A DNA stretch of 64,000 bases from Bacillus cereus group sp. RP43 (lineage in GTDB: Bacteria; Bacillota; Bacilli; Bacillales; Bacillaceae_G), in NCBI RefSeq assembly GCF_040459645.1, contig NZ_JARVHQ010000003.1, positions 124,001 to 188,000 of the forward strand, written 5' to 3'. The notes under the pieces were generated by a model that ran no database searches, was not told the DNA's origin, and saw only the letters and a program-made list of their open reading frames with translations. A program made the translations under genes and the position numbers. The first letter of the stretch is position 1, and the number at the start of each line of letters is the position of its first letter. Of the stretch, positions 34,131 through 44,620 are shown piece by piece.

Positions 34131-34925
34131 TCACTTAGCGAATATATGATTACCGATTACTGCAACCGTTTGGCGTGTAGTAATCCACTTATCTGTAGAG
34201 GTTTTGGGATTATAAAAATAAAGCCAATCAGAATTCTTTCCACTTGTAGAAAGCGCTTCATATACCACCATTCTTGCTTCAGGTGTCGCTGGATGATTAC
34301 TCCTACCATCTGTAATAGGAGTAAATGCATATCCATATTTAATAGGCTCATAAATAACTTTTGTAATTGTGTCTGGGAAACCATCTGCATTTACACGATT
34401 TAATATAACTTTTGCTACTGCTACTTTCCCCTTATAAGGCTCTCCTCCTGCTTCTGCAGTAACCAAACAAGCCATTAAATCTTTTTCTTTTTCTGAAATA
34501 CCTGTATTAATCATTAAATGTTGACCTACATAGATTCGCTCATTTATATCATTAGCTTGCTTAATAGAATTTATAGATATATTAAATCGTTTCGCAATGG
34601 CTTGCAATGTATCCCCTCTTCGAACCTGGTAAACAACTTGTGCTAAATTCTGTACATCACTTATTATTTTTCTTTGAGACGCAGACTCATTAGATTTATC
34701 TTCATTTAAAATAGTCAAGCGTTCACCAATGTAAAGCTAATCACTTGTTTTGTGATTAGCTTGCCTAACAGATTGAATAGTCACCCCATATTATTTACCA
34801 ATATTCCAGAGTGTATCGCTTTCTTTAACAGTATGAACAGTTGCTGCTGCCTCTCCTTGGTTCGATAATAATGTAATCATTGTGGCAGACAGAATTATAC
34901 CACTTTTTACTTTATGTAACTTCAT
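34131..34925 (-). pseudogene. LysM / SleB-type cell-wall hydrolase, two nonsense codons
   Basis: GGAGGG precedes the ATG at 34925. The frame reads a signal peptide (MKLHKVKSGIILSATMITLL), a first LysM (VHTVKESDTLWNIGK) with an in-frame TAA and TAG, a second LysM (YQVRRGDTLQAIAKRF), and then a complete Hydrolase_2 domain (CLVTAEAGGEPYKGKVAVAK, NRVNADGFPDTITKVIY, WLYFYNP). All parts are in one frame. The last 195 residues could still be made from a TTG at 34718 but would lack the export signal. Relatives degrade spore cortex or cell wall. Confidence 0.8.
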
Positions 34926-34986
34926 CTGATTCCCTCCGAAAATTAGTTAATTATTGGTATTTAAAATTTGTATAGAACATTTATCA

Positions 34987-36365
34987 TTTTAGCCAAGAAG
35001 ACTCCTTCCTCAAGGAACGCTTAGTGAGTAGGTGGGAGATGAATTGACTTCGGACAAGGGATGGCAGGAATCCATCTTAATTGTTCGACATACATAAACT
35101 GTTACTTTACTATCTATCGAATATACGTTTGTTGTACAATAGAAACATACCGAAATGGAGGTGAAATGAATGATGATTAATAAAGCATATAAATTTCGTA
35201 TCTATCCAAATAAAGCACAAGCAACCCTAATCAATAAAACGATTGGCTGTTCTCGTTTTGTATTCAATCATTTCCTATCTCTATGGGATAATGCATACAA
35301 AGAAACAGGGAAAGGTTTGACATATGGTACATGCTCTGCCAAACTCCCTGCCATGAAGAAAGAGTTTGTTTGGCTAAAAGAAGTGGATAGTATCGCGATT
35401 CAGTCATCTGTTCGCAACCTTGCGGATGCTTATACACGCCTTTTCAAAAAACAAAACAATGCCCCGCGTTTCAAATCTAAGAAGAACAACGTACAATCTT
35501 ATACCACAAAACAAACAAATGAAAACATTGCCGTTGTAGGAAACAAAATGAAATTGCCAAAACTAGATCTTGTTCGATTTGCCAAAAGTCGTGAAGTAAT
35601 TGGACGTATTTTAAATGCTACAGTTAGACGGAACCCTTCTGGCAGATACTTTGTGTCATTGTTAGTTGAAACAGAAGTGCAAGAACTTCCGAAAACAAAC
35701 TCTTACATTGGAATGGATGTGGGACTAAAAGATTTCGCCATTTTGTCAGATGGAACTACCTATAAAAATCCGAAGTTTTTTCGATCATTAGAAGAGAAGT
35801 TGGCAAAAGCACAGCGTGTTCTTTCTAGAAGAATGAAAGGATCTTCTCGCTGGAATAAACAACGAGTAAAAGTAGCTAGAATTCATGAATACATGACGAA
35901 TGCTAGAAAAGATTACTTGGACAAAATCTCGACTGAAATCATCAAAAACCACGATGTTATCGGTATAGAGGATTTGCAAGTATCGAATATGTTAAAGAAT
36001 CATAAGTTAGCAAAAGCAATTAGTGAGGTATCATGGTCTCAGTTTCGAACTATGTTGAAATATAAGGCAAAATGGTACGGTAAACAAGTCATTGTTGTAT
36101 CGAAAACATTTGCTTCAAGCCAATTATGTTCTTGTTGTGGATATCAAAACAAAGACGTTAAAAATCTAAACCTACGTAAATGGGGCTGCCCTTCTTGCCT
36201 TACACACTATGATAGGGATATTAACGCAAGTATCAATCTAAAGAATGAAGCGATAAGGCTTCTAACCGCAAGGACTGTGGAGATAGCCTAATAAATTAGA
36301 GTTCGATAGAACTCTTTACTTAGGAATCCCCCTCTTCTAAACGAAGTGAAAGTGGGGATAGTTCA
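34987..36365 (+). mobile_element. IS605-type (IS1341-like) element with intact tnpB
   Basis: Ends match those of the element at 4313-5688. The left end is again preceded by TTTATCATTTT. The right-end hairpin CCCCCTCTTC...GAAAGTGGGG finishes in AGTTCAA. No tnpA. Confidence 0.8.
35170..36291 (+). CDS. tnpB: TnpB, RNA-guided transposon nuclease
   Basis: 373 residues with GGAGGTG before ATG. RuvC-I Asp in [18 protein letters not shown], RuvC-II Glu in [11 protein letters not shown], zinc finger CSCCGY...CPSC, RuvC-III in [13 protein letters not shown]. All three acidic residues and the four Cys are intact. The copy at 4494 is its frameshifted twin. Without tnpA in the element, movement would need the TnpA at 7127 or another in trans; the ends of the two element types are related but not identical. 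Confidence 0.92.
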   Translation: MMINKAYKFRIYPNKAQATLINKTIGCSRFVFNHFLSLWDNAYKETGKGLTYGTCSAKLPAMKKEFVWLKEVDSIAIQSSVRNLADAYTRLFKKQNNAPRFKSKKNNVQSYTTKQTNENIAVVGNKMKLPKLDLVRFAKSREVIGRILNATVRRNPSGRYFVSLLVETEVQELPKTNSYIGMDVGLKDFAILSDGTTYKNPKFFRSLEEKLAKAQRVLSRRMKGSSRWNKQRVKVARIHEYMTNARKDYLDKISTEIIKNHDVIGIEDLQVSNMLKNHKLAKAISEVSWSQFRTMLKYKAKWYGKQVIVVSKTFASSQLCSCCGYQNKDVKNLNLRKWGCPSCLTHYDRDINASINLKNEAIRLLTARTVEIA

Positions 36366-36385
36366 ACTCCCTACAAACTCGCCCT
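36200..36385 (+). ncRNA. Predicted omega (reRNA) with guide past the right end
   Basis: By analogy with known TnpB systems, the RNA covers the tnpB 3' end and the right-end hairpin at about 36328-36360. The guide would start at about 36366 (bases CTCCCTACAA...), which is plasmid DNA flanking the element. Confidence 0.4.
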
Positions 36386-36768
36386 CAAAAATAATTCAAA
36401 ATTATTTTGACCAAAACATACCTCTTATAGGAACTATTTCGTAAATTTGAGTTCCACAGGGATCATTTAAAAATAAGCTCTGATTATAATAGTCTGGATG
36501 AGCTTTAAATTTTCTTTTCAAATGACATAATAAACATACTAAGATTAGTAGTGCAGACCAAGGCATTGGTTCGCACTACTATTTTTTATATAGTAGAAGT
36601 GAAGAGAGGGGCGTGGGTGCTTTGGAATCCTGAATCCGTAAAAAACTGACCTTCTTCACTTACCTTATTTGAATCAGTTTTTAGTATGTTGGTCCTCGAG
36701 ATCGTGTATAAGAAATGGGAATCGATAAGTGTAAGTTGAAGACTTCAATTCCACCTGAGGAGGAACTA
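36366..36768. other. Gap, possible decayed copy of the tRNA-terminator region
   Basis: No gene. At about 36440-36520 a sequence GTTCCACAGGGATCAT...AATAAGCTCTGATTATAATA with a GAGCTTTAAATTTT end resembles the tRNA 3' end plus terminator at 34040-34105. Weak similarity. Confidence 0.3.
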
Positions 36769-36769
36769 T

Positions 36770-37980
36770 ATGAAACACGTAACTGCACTTGATGTCAGTA
36801 TGGGTAAAAGTTATATGATAATTTATAATACACAAAAACAATGTGTATTATAAAGCGAAAACAAGCATTCTAAGCCTGATTTTGAAAAGCTACAAGAAAA
36901 GATACATAAGCTTACAGATGAGACTGGTGAATCACCTGAAATTGTGTTCGATGCAACAGGGATCTATTCCAGATAGCTATAACAATTTATGCAAGATAAC
37001 CAGTATACATATTGTTTATTAAACCCATTAGAAGCCAAACTACAATGTGATTCCTTGCGGATTCATAAGACAGACCGAAGCGATGCACACCGATTAGCTC
37101 TTACTCATTTTATAGTTACCCGAAGGGTATCTACTGGAACTAATAACTTATTCTATCAGTTAAAATCTCTTTCTAGATTATATAGCGAACTGGATGGTGA
37201 ATTATCAATGATTCGCAGCCATATTCATAAAGTAATCCAATTAACATTTCCAGAATTGGAAAGAATGTTTACCAGTAAATCTGATTTGTTTTTAAATTTC
37301 GTTCAACTATTCCCCCACCCAGATTGTGTTTTAGGTCTTTCTAAAACTATTATAAAAAATCGTATTCGTGCCAACACCGATAAAAAGTATCAAATATCAC
37401 GGTGGAGAAAAAAGCGATTCAGATACTTGAAATAGCGAAAACTTCCTATCCTGCTGTTTCTCAGAACGATGTTCTGTGAGATCAACTCAAATTATACGCA
37501 AAGCGCTATCAAGAGCTTCTTCGCCAAAAAGAATGCTGTATTAACAAGATGGTGTATGTAGCCGAGCAACGTACAGAATACGATATCATTCTCAGTCTTC
37601 CTGGGATTGGGCCGAATACTGCCGTACGCTTGATTGCTGAAATAGAAGATATTACTCGTTTTAATAATAACAAGCAACTCAATGCATTTGCTGGCATTGA
37701 TATACGCCGTTTTCAATCCGGTAAAACCTTTTTTAAAGATAAAATCAATAAAAGTGGAAATAAACATTTCCGGAAGCTCCTTTTCCTCATCATCCAAAAC
37801 ATGATTAAACAACGACGTTACGGACAAAATCATATTGTTGAGTATTACGATAAATTAAAAACGCAACCTTATAACAAATGTCATAAAGTTGCGTCCATTG
37901 CATGTGTAAATAAGTTATTGAAGCTTCTCTTCTACCTCATTACACATAATATGTACTATGATTATCAGTTAACCGCCTGA
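36770..37980 (+). pseudogene. IS110-family transposase, multiply broken
   Basis: GAGGAGG site before ATG at 36770. The N-terminus (MKHVTALDVSMGKSYMI, FDATGIYS with the RuvC-like acid) has stops. The middle (LNPLEAKLQCDSLRIHKTDR, SDAHRLA) is open from 36989 to 37435. After a frameshift the Transposase_20 domain follows (LPGIGPNTAVRLIAEIEDIT, FAGIDIRRFQSG, KINKSGNKHFRKLL) to the stop at 37980. Inactive. Confidence 0.8.
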
Positions 37981-39164
37981 AACCATAGTTTCATTCATCA
38001 CACCATATCTTCCCCCTAGTAAAAAATGGACACATATTAAGGGTATTTGGTTTGCATTCTAATTGACTTAAAATCTCTGACATTTAATCAATTAGAACTC
38101 TAAAAAACAGTTGACTAATCGTAAGAAAGCACCCAATCGTACTTGGGTTCTTTTTGAGGGAGAAAATCTAAGAAAATAGATGTCGACTCCATCATTGACT
38201 CAAACGGATACTCTCCTACTTTTTTCAAAGTTAACATTTCCTTTCGTTCGGTAAAAAATACATTTGTGTATTTGCGGATAAATCTTACCATCAAACAAAC
38301 CGTCTTAGTTGCTTCCAGCCTCTAAGGCTACACCCCATTGGCCTCATCATCGCAATGGACTTTTTGTCTACAATAAAAAAGCCCCCAATATATACACTGA
38401 GGACCATAAAATAATAAAATAATAAGTGACAAAAAAAATCAAACATAAAAAAAAGCTTATTCACATATTCTCACAAAAGAACAAATCACACCATATCATT
38501 TTTTACCTTGTATACGGATAAATTTGATTTTACACATCTTTTAACATATACCGTACTCTTAATTCCCTCAAGTTTCTATATCAAAAGTCCCTCGAAATGC
38601 ACTTACTATGTTCTAGCATTTTATACACGTTTTAAAAGAGAGTATTTTCCTTTCCTCACTCTATCATCTCAACGTTTTTTCAACAACTTATAATACAGAT
38701 TATATTTCTAAAACCCCTATCTTTCTGATGAATAAAATACAATATCCCATGTGTATATCTGTAAAATACACATCCGAAAACACTTAAAAATAAAACCTTT
38801 TCGATTAATATACATCACACATACAATTATGAAAAGAATAAAAACACTTTAAATTGTATTAATATTTCACTAAGGAATGCTCGTTTACTATTTTCTTCTG
38901 TATCAGCTTGGGAAATGTAACGAACAAAAGCATGCTGAATTTTTCTATGTGATAAGAAAGAGACGATTTGAAGTATACACCTGCTGTATCTTTTTCTTTC
39001 TCCTAAAACAGCTTGTTTCTATCTGTCACATTAGAAAAGGAAATGTACTCTTTGTTCTGGTTTGCATTCGATATTCTAGCAAACTATCATGACCAGCCAT
39101 ACAGTAAAAAAAGAGAGATTCCTACCATCATTTCATAACCTAACAAAAAACAAGGAGAGTTCGC
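37981..39164. other. 1.2-kb AT-rich gap
   Basis: No supported gene. A terminator-like hairpin AGCACCCAAT CGT ACTTGGGTTCTTTTT lies at about 38126-38152. A half-site resembling the adhesin palindrome (AATTGTATTAATATTT) lies at about 38849, about 310 bp before the third adhesin copy. Confidence 0.4.
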
Positions 39165-39807
39165 ATGACAAAAAAATCGAAATTGAAATATAATTTAAAA
39201 GCAACGGGAACAACCGTGACAACGGCAGGTATTTTATTAACGTCCGTACAACCTAGTTACACAGAGGAACAACAATTAAATGTACCCATTCAGCAGCAAC
39301 CGTCAATGGATGAAATGAAATAAAATAAAATAAAAGAAAGTAGAACAAATAAAGGAAGAAGTTGTTCAAGGCCAACAAGAAAATCAGAAACTGGATGCAG
39401 TGCCAGATGAAGCAACAGAAAAGGATGTTTCAACATTCGAAGAATTTGAGGCAGCAATACTGGATGTATCTGTGACAACGATTAATATTATGAAAAATAT
39501 ACAATTTAAAAAAGATTTGGAGTTTTCTTTGAGTGGTAGCCGAAAGCTAACGATTAATGGGAATGCAGATAAAGACATCACCATAGATCATGACAAATAT
39601 TCACTAAGATCTAGTACGAATATTAATGGTGGTTCTAGCTTTAATCTTAAGAATGCTAACATTGTAGGGAAGATGGCGGATACTGGGTTCTTCATTTCTA
39701 ACTACACAGGCTCAACTAACATAGCCGATGTTACATACAACAACATGGATAAGAAGGTTTCTTTTGTGGAGAACCATCATTTGTGCCATAACGCGGTAAC
39801 CAAATAA
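39165..39807 (+). pseudogene. Surface adhesin, third copy, decayed
   Basis: AAGGAG lies before the ATG at 39165. The signal peptide (MTKKSKLKYNLKATGTTVTT) clearly matches the adhesins at 1-311 and 28050-31628. A stop and frameshift follow at about 39320. The pectate-lyase-like region then reads on (KDVSTFEEFEAAILDVSVTT, SGSRKLTINGNADKDITIDH, NLKNANIVGK) to 39807, where similarity ends. Ig-like repeats are absent. Confidence 0.85.
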
Positions 39808-40138
39808 AATTGCTTGTACATGTTGTAAATTGTATTCACCATACATGTGATGAGCTACATATAAAACTATCTTCCAGCCTTCAGCTTTACACTTTCATCA
39901 ATAAATGCTCGGGACGCTTCTGCTAATTCTCTTTTATCGATGAAAGTGTATCATCTTCCACATCTAACACTAAAAATTTTGCGTTAGGATTTACTCTGGC
40001 CAAAAAATCTTTCGCCTCCACAATGGCATCATTCACACTTACATAACATCCATAGGCATACGCCGCATGAGGGATACCGTAACTCTCTAAATTCGCTACA
40101 TGGTCATTATATAAATGATCTACAATGTGTTTTGTCAT
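39808..40138 (-). pseudogene. Phage endolysin (GH25-type), frameshifted
   Basis: The minus strand starts MTKHIVDHLYNDHVANLESY and reads through IPHAAYAYGCYVSVNDAIVE and NAKFLVLDVEDDTLSS. It continues in another frame as RELAEASRAFIDESVKAEGW. This is the middle part of a glycosyl hydrolase 25 phage lysozyme. Both ends are missing. It overlaps the holin remnant by ATGA. Confidence 0.65.
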
Positions 40139-40365
40139 GATTTATCGTCTCCTTCAAAGAGTTGTTGTTTGATTTCTGATACATCTTTAGAGATAGATTC
40201 AAACGCTTTTGCTTGTTCTTCGATGACTTCTTGGTTCTTTTCAATTACTGTTTGATACTTATCTTCACTTTGCTCATTTCTTTTGTTGTTTGCCCATAAT
40301 AACTATCCTGCAAGCATGGCCCATGAACCTTGCTGTAAGAACAGCTTGAAGATGTCCTCCTCCAT
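40135..40365 (-). pseudogene. UviB/BhlA-type holin with a nonsense codon
   Basis: 76 codons: MEEDIFKLFLQQGSWAMLAG, then TAG, then LLWANNKRNEQSEDKYQTVI and a long charged coiled tail ending QLFEGDDKS. One membrane helix and a charged tail fit the BhlA/UviB holin family. The stop falls in the membrane helix. It lies just upstream of the endolysin remnant, the usual phage lysis order. Confidence 0.65.
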
Positions 40366-40533
40366 CGTTCTCACCTTCTCGTATGATTAAGTTAGGTTTT
40401 TTAGGGACGGGATGTACCTATAAACCCAAGGGTATCTATTTTTATGAGATACTTATATTTGTAGATAGAGTGTTGCCGACCACCTCCTTGAATCTTTGTA
40501 TTCGGTTGAAAGAATGGTACCTCTGTCTAATAA

Positions 40534-42194
40534 GGGGTCCCACCCCATGTCCATCAAGCTAACAAAGTAAATTACTAGATACGAAATGATCCTTGTTTCA
40601 AAACTAGCAAGTGATAAAAAAGTAGGCATGCTAAATAAGCCTATTAAAACGTGATTTTTTCGCTAGGCAGCTTGTCTATGCTTCACCGTCGTTTTATACA
40701 CAATCCCTAGAATATCAAAGACGGTCATCTTCTTATGTCTATGACATTTACGACCGTTCTTTTTGAGCAGTTGATAAAGGCGATGCAGAATTTTTAAAAA
40801 TTCTTCTGTGCCAACAGCTATCGCTTGAAACAGTAACGGAAAGTAATCTTTAATTATGTAAATCGCTTTGTATTCACTCAGCTCCTGCTTTTTCTTTTCA
40901 AGCAGAAACTGGCGCATTTGAAACATCGTAGAAGAACAGAGGAGAATGCCGATCAGTTGTCCATATAAATGGCACTCTAGGCGTTCTCTTTTTATATTTT
41001 GACATTTATCAATTTCAAAGAATGACTTCCACGTTTTAAACAAAATTTCAATCTGCCAACGAAGTGAATATAATGAATGCACGTAGTTCGTCGGTACTTC
41101 TTCTAGCGACGTATTCGTGATATATACATTCATGCCCATTAAACGTTTACTTTTATCCTTCATGACAATGCCTTTCTTCTTTTCGCGTATCGCTTGGTTT
41201 TTCAGACGTGTTTGTGTTTGATCATCGGTTAAACGATGGATAATGACACGTGCTGGAAGTTTCTGATTTTGGCCAATGTATGCCTCGGGGATTTCCATCG
41301 TTTCACCAGGGATTAGACTAGACATCATTTGTGTCATATCAAGCTGGATGTATTCTGTTTGCTTTTTTAACGTACCATTATTGAAGTATTCTGGTTCAGG
41401 GTTCTTGATATAAATGCGTGTATTCAACTTCAACCGTGAGATATAGTAAGCCTCTTTATCATGAATGGTTTGTAAGTCTCCTAAATCGAAGTAACCAAGA
41501 TCACGTAAACACAAATCGCCTGCTTCTACGGTTTCAAGACAGATGGTACCATATGTTTTATCATTATTCTTTCCTGGTCCAAGCTGCACGTTAAGGAATT
41601 GACCACTAAGTAAATCATATTCCAATTGGATTTTCACGCCTGCTTTATTACTACTCCCACCTGAACCTTGATAGTCAGTGGCGAATTGATCAGGTAGTTG
41701 AAACACTGTTGCATCTAGAATACGGATACGATTGAAAGTAGAGATTATATGTGCAGAAAGTGAGTGATTTGAACAGAGTTTTTGTGTGAGAAGAGAAGTA
41801 AAGACTTCTCGAAGAAATGTGACAGCTGCTGGATTAAAGCGTTGATTCAGTCCTTTTGGACTCATGAGTGTAGCTGTACTTGCATAAAGCTGACTACATA
41901 ATCGAGTAAGAGAATCGCTTGCTACGTGTTGACTAATCCAAATACATAAAGCGACCAAATCTCTTGCGCCATACTTACTTTTACGTTTTACGAAACCCGT
42001 CTCCTGCGCGGGCTGTTGAAGGATACTTGGAGATAGATATCGCTGTAGTTCTTCAGCAAATAAATGAAACTCATCTTGAATCGATAGATTCATACAAAAA
42101 CGCCATCCTTTCTGTATATTTCTACAAAAAGAATAGCGTTTTTTTCGTTTTATGGATACAATTTTTTAGCTTGATGGAGATGCGGTGGGACCCC
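40534..42194 (-). mobile_element. IS231-type insertion sequence, apparently complete
   Basis: About 1.66 kb with terminal repeats CCATGTCCATCAAGCTAA on the left and TTAGCTTGATGGAGATG on the right, and one intact transposase gene. The outer 11 bases are GGGGTCCCACC on the left and GGTGGGACCCC on the right: inverted copies of each other rather than a direct target duplication. It forms the left border of the lanthipeptide island. Confidence 0.8.
40663..42093 (-). CDS. IS231-type transposase (IS4 family)
   Basis: 476 residues, full size. It starts [20 protein letters not shown]. The DDE core shows [12 protein letters not shown] (first D), [13 protein letters not shown] (second D), and the C-terminal [16 protein letters not shown] block with the YREK-type E signature. 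The end [12 protein letters not shown] is typical of IS231. The start codon is preceded by a hairpin (AAAAAGAATAGCG...CGCTATTC) known from IS231 leaders. Frame intact, so it may be able to act on the other IS231 relics here. Confidence 0.9.
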   Translation of the reverse strand: MNLSIQDEFHLFAEELQRYLSPSILQQPAQETGFVKRKSKYGARDLVALCIWISQHVASDSLTRLCSQLYASTATLMSPKGLNQRFNPAAVTFLREVFTSLLTQKLCSNHSLSAHIISTFNRIRILDATVFQLPDQFATDYQGSGGSSNKAGVKIQLEYDLLSGQFLNVQLGPGKNNDKTYGTICLETVEAGDLCLRDLGYFDLGDLQTIHDKEAYYISRLKLNTRIYIKNPEPEYFNNGTLKKQTEYIQLDMTQMMSSLIPGETMEIPEAYIGQNQKLPARVIIHRLTDDQTQTRLKNQAIREKKKGIVMKDKSKRLMGMNVYITNTSLEEVPTNYVHSLYSLRWQIEILFKTWKSFFEIDKCQNIKRERLECHLYGQLIGILLCSSTMFQMRQFLLEKKKQELSEYKAIYIIKDYFPLLFQAIAVGTEEFLKILHRLYQLLKKNGRKCHRHKKMTVFDILGIVYKTTVKHRQAA

Positions 42195-42234
42195 AATTAT
42201 GTATCGGGTGCTTCGTCCTGACACGTTGTTCATA

Positions 42235-44616
42235 TTAACCTCGCTTTTCTCTCTCAAAAAACGGCATGCAGGCCATCTCCGGCTTGCTCAAATCAGCGGC
42301 TAAGAGAGCAACACCGATTTCGCCTTTATAAAGACTGTCCTTCGTGAAAGCATAGGTTTGAATAAGGTTCGCTGCCCGATTGGCTAACTCGCGGGCGCGG
42401 TATACCCATTCTTTGTCGCCAGTATATTTGTAGACATTCAGCAAAGAGTAAGCTCGACCCGTGTAACCGCAGCATAAATCCGCCATCCGCTCCGTGTCTT
42501 CCCACGCATTCCATGCCGCCTTTTGAGCCAGCGTCAGGTACTTTTCCGCATTCAGCATTTCATAGGCATATGTCCACAGAAAAACAAATCCCGTACTGCC
42601 ATTACACCATCCCGCGGTATAATCGTCAGAACGTCTTGATCCTAACTTCCGTTTCCATCGAACTCCTCGGCCGAACACTTCTGCACAACCAGCCAACTCT
42701 TCCAGACGATCAACCAAAGATGAGGGGAATGTGCGGTTCGCCGATTGACACCATCGCATCGTTGCATACAAAATACCTGCCCATCCGTGTGCAATTCCTA
42801 AAAAAGAAAGCTCTGTAGCCTGCTGAATTGGGGGCAAAGTATCAATTTCAGCCCAGATGCTTTGCAGCGTGCAATCTCCCAATTTCAACAAGGGTTGCGG
42901 ATCGATTAAATCGTTGTCCGGCAGAACATCCAACAACTGAGAGCAAGCAAGCAATGTACTCGACTTGCCGAGAGTCAGATCCAAATTCTCACAAGGTTGC
43001 AGAGAAACTTGAACAAAATCATTAAGTGCATGTTGCAAAGAGACCATATCGCCCATCGCTTGACTGATCAACGCCTGAACACAATACACCCCGCTTACGG
43101 TGTGATAAGGCGAAACGAGTCCGACCTTCTCAGGGATCAGTTCAGGAGCGCTGTAAAATGAGTTCGGATTCCCAGCTTGATGGGCCGCTTTGGATGCCCA
43201 TTGATCTGCCAAAGCCAACAGAGCAGGGCTGTTCTGCAAACAAGCGAGCCTGTAAAAAAAGTAAGCAATCCCAGCCGCTCCGAAATTAAGGGAGCAAGTA
43301 GGCTCTGAGGTGATACCCGTTTGGAACAAGGATCCGTCCGTTCCGGCCCGTTTCAGAACCTCTCTCAAAGTTTCGTCTAAAAGGAGAGTGCGTGCTTCTA
43401 ACCGGTTGGGCATTTCATCCTGTTGTTCCGATACAGCCACCTGTTTCAATGCTTCTAAAAATTCTGCAACAGACGAAAAACGCTCAGACGGGTCCTTGTG
43501 TAATGCTTTTGCCAACACCGCCTCCACTTCAGGCCAAGGTTGTGCGGACTGAACAAAGAAAGGCAACGTATGATCTTCCGCAATCTGCCTTCTCATTTCC
43601 TTTTTCTCCACAGCAAATTTCAGATAATGAGAACCGGTGAACAAGTAGTACAACAAGACAGCCAACTGGTACTGCTCTCCCGCAATCGATGCTTTCGGCG
43701 GTCTGAGATTCTCAAGACGTGCTTTTGCATATTCGGGTTCCAGATACTCCCCCATGCCGCCCCTTGGTGGTTCTCCAAGATGATTGAGAATCTCTGACCT
43801 CGCCAAGCCATAGTCCAGAATCTTAACGCTACCATCGCTTTCAACCAGTAAGTTCTTCTCATGGACATCGCCATGAATGACTTTTTGCTGGTGAAGACAA
43901 GAATAGGCTTCCAGAATGTTGCACGAGAGGGACAACAGTTTACGCCTGCTCTCGATGAAGGGAAGTTTGAGATATTCTTTGGCGGCGATATGGGCGTGAA
44001 CACCAGAGACCCATTCCAGGAAAAGGTATTCTCGATCTTGATACATCCCCGCTTCAAGCAAAGTGGGGAAAACAGGCCCTTTCAGGTGCTGGAGAACCGC
44101 TTTTTCCCGTTTTAACGATCCTGCCATCTCCAGATGGTCACCCGGACGGATCATCTTCAGAGCAGCAATGCGTCCCGACGCGTCCTGTACCTGATACAAT
44201 TCCGTGTCTTCCAGCACTTGAATGACTCGAACCACTTCGTAGTTGCCGAACATCGTTCCAGGTTGCAGGGTAGACACGATTTTTTTACTTTCTTCAGAAC
44301 CTAGGGGAACGAGGAAACGAGCAGAGATCATGTTTTTTAACAACGGGTAAGCCCCCTCAATCGCTTCTTCAGGATCGCATTGTTGTGTGATGCTGAAATT
44401 GAGAACGGCTTGGACGATCGTTTTTGGCGTCTGAAACTCTTTCAGCAAAGCCGTCGTTGCCGCATCTATCATTTTGGCCGTCGAACGCAATCCTGGACGC
44501 GATATGGCATAGGACTCCTCTTCACATTCCATTTGCTCCAGTATGTCCTTCGAGAACTCCTTGGCAGGCGTTAGAATCACATCGGCCGGCAATACAAAAA
44601 TTCCTGTGACAGACAT
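42235..44616 (-). CDS. Putative lanthipeptide synthetase: PqqD-like RRE, kinase and LanC cyclase
   Basis: 793 residues. Residues 1-105 look like a PqqD-type precursor-recognition domain (ISRPGLRSTAKMIDAATTAL...LLKNMISARFLVPLG). Residues 120-395 are a protein kinase: Lys154 in AALKMI, HGDVHEKN at 248-255, DYG at 268-270. Residues 410-780 are a LanC-like toroid with GIAHGWAG (608-615), GWCNGSTG (669-676) and LCCGYTG (714-720). The zinc ligands would be Cys671, Cys715 and Cys716, a Cys-Cys-Gly version as in ProcM-type enzymes instead of Cys-His-Gly. The lyase domain that precedes the kinase in class III/IV enzymes is absent; the separate HopA1-like protein may supply it. It starts 4 bp after that gene, whose end contains its GGAGGAG site. 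GC content is well above the surroundings. Confidence 0.8.
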   Translation of the reverse strand: MSVTGIFVLPADVILTPAKEFSKDILEQMECEEESYAISRPGLRSTAKMIDAATTALLKEFQTPKTIVQAVLNFSITQQCDPEEAIEGAYPLLKNMISARFLVPLGSEESKKIVSTLQPGTMFGNYEVVRVIQVLEDTELYQVQDASGRIAALKMIRPGDHLEMAGSLKREKAVLQHLKGPVFPTLLEAGMYQDREYLFLEWVSGVHAHIAAKEYLKLPFIESRRKLLSLSCNILEAYSCLHQQKVIHGDVHEKNLLVESDGSVKILDYGLARSEILNHLGEPPRGGMGEYLEPEYAKARLENLRPPKASIAGEQYQLAVLLYYLFTGSHYLKFAVEKKEMRRQIAEDHTLPFFVQSAQPWPEVEAVLAKALHKDPSERFSSVAEFLEALKQVAVSEQQDEMPNRLEARTLLLDETLREVLKRAGTDGSLFQTGITSEPTCSLNFGAAGIAYFFYRLACLQNSPALLALADQWASKAAHQAGNPNSFYSAPELIPEKVGLVSPYHTVSGVYCVQALISQAMGDMVSLQHALNDFVQVSLQPCENLDLTLGKSSTLLACSQLLDVLPDNDLIDPQPLLKLGDCTLQSIWAEIDTLPPIQQATELSFLGIAHGWAGILYATMRWCQSANRTFPSSLVDRLEELAGCAEVFGRGVRWKRKLGSRRSDDYTAGWCNGSTGFVFLWTYAYEMLNAEKYLTLAQKAAWNAWEDTERMADLCCGYTGRAYSLLNVYKYTGDKEWVYRARELANRAANLIQTYAFTKDSLYKGEIGVALLAADLSKPEMACMPFFEREKRG

Positions 44617-44620
44617 CCGC

